DNA of 64,000 nucleotides from the NCBI GenBank assembly GCA_030762895.1, contig CM061068.1, forward strand, positions 158,182,811-158,246,810, read 5' to 3'. The translations under genes and the position numbers were made by a program. Each line of letters begins with the position of its first letter. The stretch's first letter is position 1. This stretch comes from Sophora flavescens. Taxonomy: Eukaryota > Streptophyta > Magnoliopsida > Fabales > Fabaceae. This document shows positions 58,840 through 64,000 of the stretch, piece by piece. The notes below the pieces were generated by a model. It saw nothing but the letters and a program-made list of their open reading frames with translations. It made no database searches and had not been told where the DNA came from.

Positions 58840-60480
58840 CATAGTGTACTTTGGCCCATTGAACTCAAGAGTTGATTCACTCAAGTGTAAGTCGGGTTTC
58901 ACCATTGGTGATCATGTAGATATGGGCTTGAGTCCCATCCCAATGATGTTTTCAACGTTATATCCTTGTCACCCTTTCGCCAAAGGATCCACAAGATTCC
59001 TCTGCTTTCACAAAGACTATGGATATTACTCCATTTGTAATCAAACCTTTACATAGCTATGTCTTAGCCCAATGTTTCCAGACTTTCCATTATAAACCCG
59101 GCTATATGCCTTTGATAGTGTTGATTGACTATCACAATGTATGGTTATCGTGCTATTGGCTTCACCAAATCGTATCTCATACATCAAATTTCTAAGCCAT
59201 TCTTAACCTTATTTTGCTCCTCACGCTAATGCTATGAATTCTGGAGTCATGGTCGAGTAACATTGCAAGTTTGTTTCTTGATCCCCAAGAAATAGCACCC
59301 CCACCAAGTGTGAAGACCAACCGCTTGTTTGACTGACTTCAAGTATAAGTCACCAACCGCATTCGTGGTAACCTTCCAATAATCAAGGATACCCATTATA
59401 GTTCAAACTATAATTCATTGTCCCCTTCAAGTATTTCAATACTCTTTGACAACATGCTAATGATCTTGCTTGGATTACTTGTATACCACTAGTCTCCCCT
59501 ATAAAGATATGCAATATCTGGTCCAGTACATGTCATGCATACCTTAAGCATCCAATTACTTTTTGAGTATTCAAGTTGTATTGACAACCTTTATTGGTAC
59601 TAAATTAGTTTTATGATCAAAGGGAGTAACAACAGATTGACAAACAAATTCATTAAATTTCTTTAACACCTTTCATATGGTGAGATTAGACAAACCTATG
59701 TTCTCACCATCTCATTATTCTAATCCCTAGTATCACTTCTCCAAGTCTTTCATCAAATTACTTTTAGGGAGTAAACTCTTGTTTTTTCCAACTCATCTAG
59801 ATCAAGACCAAACATTAACATATCATCAATATATAAACAAATCATAACACCATTTCCATTATGAAATTTACTATAAATACACTTGTGAGATTCATTTATT
59901 TTATATCATAACTTGTTCAAACTATTGATGCCATTGTTTAGGAGCTTGTTTTAGTCCATACAATGACTTATTCAACTTACACACCTTCTTTTCTTGACCA
60001 TTAACACAAAACCCTTCAGGTTGTATCCTATACACACCTATTCATCTAATTCCCCATTAAGAAATGTTGTTTTCACATCCATTTGATGAATGACAAACTT
60101 ATAGATGGATACAAGTGCCAATAGGACTCTAATTGAGGCAATTCTTGCCACAAAGTGCATATTTATCAAAATAGTGAATGCCTCTTTTTGTGTAAATCCC
60201 TTATCAACTAATCTTGCCTTAAACTTATCTATGGTTCCATCTACCTCATTTTCCTTTGAAAATCCATTTACAACCTATGTGTTTGGAACCGGTGGGAGAT
60301 CTACTAATTTCCACGTTTTATTCCCCATTATTGAGTCAATTTCCTCTTGTCTGTCTTTCTTCCAAAAGCTACATCTTGAGACTTTATTGCCTCTTCAAAT
60401 GTTTCCTGGATCACTTTCTATATTATAACATATTGGTCCATAACTGTCTATGGACTCTCTTGTTCCTTCAACAAGGAACA
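58840..60480 (-). pseudogene. Copia RT and RNase H remnants
   Basis: By reading the minus strand, 60050-60480 resembles the RT start (VDGTIDKFKARLVDKGF; VIHQMDVKTTFLNGELDE), about 59935-60000 gives KVCKLNKSLYG, and about 59800-59850 gives the catalytic-loop sequence ICLYIDDMLMFG. About 59095-59240 gives the RNase H pieces CDSQSTLSKAYSRVYNGKS and LRNLMYEIRFG. Stops and indels are frequent. The plus-strand open frames in this stretch are shadows. Confidence 0.75.
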
Positions 60481-60505
60481 TGAAAAAGTCTGGTCCATAA
60501 GTTTT

Positions 60506-61707
60506 TGTTGGGACCAAGGGGTTTTGGATTTAATAACCTCTAAGTTTTGATGCTAACAAAAGGATTAAATTTGATTGGAAAGTATTAGTTGAGATCTAAC
60601 ATGTGCTTTCAGTTATATAAATACTTCAATATAAGTAAAATAAACTTTGATAAGTTTTCTATTAAAAAATACGCATCCACCCTTGTAAGACGGGCTGCTC
60701 AAATACTTGGAAAAGTTACTTATTTATTTAATTAAGTAGACTGATTTTTTCTGTGTAGACGAGGCTCTAAATATTTGCTAGATGTATACCTAAATAACTT
60801 GTTAGGGGTACAGTAAGTCTAAAGACTTAATAATGAAGCGTGTCCATATTGCCAATGCAAGGCGAAAGTAATTAGTTGAAGTAAAATGAACTCAAACATA
60901 AAGTAATGGTAGATGAGCTCTAAACGCCACATCACCAAATAGAGATCTTTATAACTCATTAAGAAATAACAAGTCTCAAGACTTGTTGACAAAAGGATAT
61001 GCCACATCCTTGATTTGAGACAAAATAAAATTTTTAACAGACTTAGTCTCTCTTATAACTAAGTAGATGGAGTTATTTTTAGACGAGCTCCATCCTTAGA
61101 ATGAAGTAAATGCAATCGAATCTCTTGAATTTATTTCAAATGATTGATATTTATTTCAATAGAATATTTTGTCACATTTGTTTTATCCGCTTTAAATGTT
61201 TCACCTTGTTGTAAAAGAAACATAGTACAATTAAGAAATGCAAAAACAGAATCGGACAATAAGATACTGCAAAACGATCTCACGATGACAACTCTATGGT
61301 GAAAAAGCTGAATTATACACAAAAGGGGGAAAAACAAGAGCTCATGCCGCACCACCAGGAGTAAGTCTCCTATTTCATGACACTCGAAACCAAGCGTACT
61401 ATTCAAAGATTGCCACAATCAAGCTCTCAAATACAATGGATATCATGCATTAAATGCTATCTCTAATGGGATTATTCAAAGTAACCGTTGAAGAAATATA
61501 TGCGAGAAGAAGGTCACTATAAATTAAAGTCCTCAAACATCAAGAAAAACTCTTGATTGCATAACCTTGCTAGCCGAACTTTTGCCAATCAATATTTACT
61601 CATTCTAATATTCTTTCAAGAGCAAGAGTCCCGTATTCTTTAGTTTGAATATTGTTGTAATATTCAATCGATCTTTAAATATCATACTTCACACATAGTG
61701 AGTTAAG
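60506..61707 (+). repeat. SIRE-like copia LTR or remnant
   Basis: It begins TGTTGGGACCAAGGGG and soon has AAGTTTTGATGCTAACAAAAGG, close to the usual SIRE-type LTR start. A TATA-like CACTATAAATTAAAG lies near 61516. The typical CACCCCCC terminus is absent, so the end is probably truncated where the next LTR starts. Confidence 0.55.
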
Positions 61708-64000
61708 TGTAACACCCTAGTTTTTACACCTATGATTAATTATTTTATTTAGATGTTTAAGTTTATTTTGTTATGTGGTTTAGTTTGAGTAATTAAATTA
61801 TTTCTCTTCAAATTATTTTATTAGGAGGCAGTTAATGACTATTTGCTAATGACCAGTACGTTTACTAACAATAATTTACGTTATTGGCCACTATTATACC
61901 AAAGACAGAAAAATATTTTAAATAATGTAAATAAGAGAAAAGCATTTTCATATTCTCATTCTATTTAATTTTAGAGTTAAAAATATTTTGGTTTGACCTT
62001 AATCGGAGATTAAATTTTGACTTAGTATTTTATTAGTGGATCAGTTCAACTATTAATCTTTACGCTAATTTGAATTTCGAAAACATATCCTTATCAATCT
62101 TTATTTTTAGATTCTAAAAAGTAAAAACATGTTTATTTTAGGACTAATACTTATCACTCATTTTGTACCTATCACTAAGTAATTGGTTTAAAAACTCATT
62201 TCTCTCTTTTCTCTCTCTCTCTTCTCGACGCTATCTCTCTCTTTTTCACTTTTCTTTCTCGCTTCTTCTTCTTTCTTCTTCTTTTTCTTTTCTCTTCTTC
62301 CTCCTAACTCCATCTCCCTTCTTCCTCCTCCCTTCTCAACCAAACAAGAGGTTGCCTCCCCTTTCACTGATGCTTGTGGCCGGACGCCGAGAGGGAAGGG
62401 CTGACGCGCCACCTGCACGTGTTCGTCATAGCAGCCGGCCAAGAAGCATCTCCGCCGCAGTGAGCAGTCGTTAAAGTCCGATCAGCCGCCTTCCATGGGG
62501 GTTTAAACCCAACTCGTTGGTTAAGCTTCTCCTTTTCTTTTATGCTCTCTTTCAACTCTGTTGCTCTTGTTCACCGTAGAACCGCCATCGCACACCTCAG
62601 CCGGAATCGCATCTGTCGCCAAGAGGAGCACCACAAGGACCACCCTGAGGTTATCATCTTCCTTGGGTGAGTCAAACCCCTCATCTCTTCTAGATTCAAA
62701 ACCCCAAATGGATTTTTGAAACCCTAACCTAACCCTTTGATTTCAGATTTTAATCTTGAAATTTAAGTTTTTTTTATGAAATTAAGACTGTAAATTAGTG
62801 TTTCCCCTAAACCAATTTTATTATTCTTTAGTTAAAATGAGTTTTCCCTAAATTGTATTTAGGAGCCCTAAAACCCCAATTTGATTTTAATTGAATTTGA
62901 TTCTATTTTTGTGAAAATAATTATGATTTAGTGCAATTAGGACTCTTAATTGATGATTCCCAAGTTCTCTTTCATGATCCTTTACTCAAAACAAAGCTTC
63001 CTTAAAGGGTATTGTGAACGTAAGCTCCAAACGTGATTTTCTTTGAAAATAACCTTGTTTGGTAATCAGATAAAGTGTTTGGATCAAATTAGAATGTGTG
63101 TTCGATCATGTTAATTGATTTCTTGGTTTCGGATTTGTGCGCGTTGTTGGATTCCTTCTCTCAGAGACGCTGACATGAGTATGCTTGCTTGATGGAGTAG
63201 ATATGAGCTAACGTGATCATTAAGACGAGGATCCTTTACTTGTCTTCAAGGTAAGAGGGGGAGTTTGCCTAGGGATATTCAATAACGCGTATGCATGTGT
63301 GTATGTGTTTAATCGGATATTTATATGTTAATTGGAGCTTACTTGATTATCTAATGTACTTGAACTGTTATCTTTATCTCGATGTTGAACCGTATTTGTT
63401 CTAAATGATATAATGCATATATGTGATGAAATGCTTTCAACCTTGATATTAGCATTGAACTGATGATATATACATTTGTTGATTGAAAGTTTGCTAAGCA
63501 CGGCGCTTGTGCCTCTCCACTCGGTATAAATTAAAAACCTTAATAAGCTTTGGATGAAGGATTGGTGTTCTTTTCCAAAAGCTCTTTAAACTTTAAAGTA
63601 TTTGTTTTAAATGTTAAAATGGTTTTGGTGAACTATTACAGTAAGAGAAAAATCCTTTCAACTAGTGTCTTCAAGTGAAAACTTTCAAGATTATTTGGCA
63701 ATATCCTATTGGGGAAATATTTCAAGATAAAAGAATTTCAAAGATGCTTTATAAAGATTTTTCAAAGAAAAGGTTTTCCTAAATATTTTAGAAACTCTCC
63801 GATAACCTCGGATAGGTTATCGAGGATCTGTTTGAATTTGTTTTTCACGAATCAGAAAAATAAGTACTTAAGAAGAGAATCTAGTACGAGACGTCGCCTC
63901 TAGTATTCAATATGGGCGTGATCTTGGATCAGAGTTAATTCGGACTATGAGTCCTATTTATGATGTTATGGATAGAGAGTCCAATTCTCAAATCGAGGAT
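61708..64000 (+). repeat. Gypsy-type LTR running off the window
   Basis: It begins TGTAACACCCTAG, the common plant gypsy LTR start. It has a CT-rich stretch (62195-62345), AACCCTAACC-like motifs (62720-62740) and no coding frame with family features. No primer site is reached by 64000, so the LTR is over 2 kb or includes other sequence. Confidence 0.5.

Larger units (their letters stand above)
57400..60505 (-). mobile_element. Ty1/copia retrotransposon, 3' part, degenerate
   Basis: Minus-strand order: RT and RNase H remnants (58840-60480), the polypurine tract GGTGGGGGAT (58373-58382), and an LTR starting TGTGAGATTTTC at 58372 and running left to an uncertain end near 57400. Gag, protease and integrase are missing; the element is cut at 60506 by another LTR. 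The frame is broken throughout. Confidence 0.75.

Overview
The window looks like nuclear DNA of a flowering plant, most likely a dicot and plausibly a legume. It is AT-rich, has intron-bearing gene fragments, and is almost entirely nested transposable elements. I found no intact host gene. The organism call is an inference from element types: CACTA transposons with TNP2-type transposases, a Cassandra TRIM carrying 5S rRNA sequence, an Ogre/Tat-like LTR element, plant L1-type LINEs and SIRE-like copia LTRs.

Layout. (1) 1-354 is unassigned sequence with tRNA-D-arm-like direct repeats. (2) 355-14310 is a decayed minus-strand Ty3/gypsy element (LTR, integrase, RT, protease, gag, leader, partial second LTR). 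It is interrupted by a Cassandra TRIM (3708-4589, TSD CAATC), CACTA-1 (7583-10829, TSD TAT) and CACTA-2 (11011-13803, TSD AAA); CACTA-2 itself holds a SIRE-like copia fragment. CACTA-1 carries five exons, with introns, of a captured plant alpha-galactosidase gene. (3) 14311-17832 is an LTR remnant, then AT-rich DNA with microsatellites and a MITE-like element. (4) 17833-31584 is LINE territory on the minus strand. A LINE-2 fragment is split by a probable solo LTR. A longer LINE-1 (ORF1, endonuclease, RT, zf-RVT, RNase H) is split by a 5.5-kb chromovirus-like gypsy element (20534-26056, TSD ACATT) and by a 1.55-kb gag-only LTR element (29602-31150, TSD AGATA). (5) 31585-37733 is the 5' part of an Ogre/Tat-like element: a 2.2-kb LTR, a primer-binding site and the extra ORF1. 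(6) 37734-42951 is CACTA-A, truncated inside its transposase gene, fused to a 951-bp tandem array (42952 to about 46400) that runs into CACTA-3 (to 54187). CACTA-3 has a TNP2-type transposase gene and a Transposase_24/Ulp1-type second gene. (7) 54188-64000 holds an orphan exon-like segment, a retroposon with an 18-bp TSD, a decayed Ty1/copia element with a tRNA-like SINE motif in its LTR, a SIRE-like LTR, and a gypsy LTR that runs off the window.

How it fits together. Every transposase or polymerase gene seen carries stops or frameshifts, so this is a record of successive insertions, not a working locus. Several insertion events can be reconstructed exactly from target-site duplications. The features most worth following up are the alpha-galactosidase capture, the Cassandra insertion with unequal decay of its two 5S promoters, the gag-only element, and the 951-bp array at the junction of two CACTA families.
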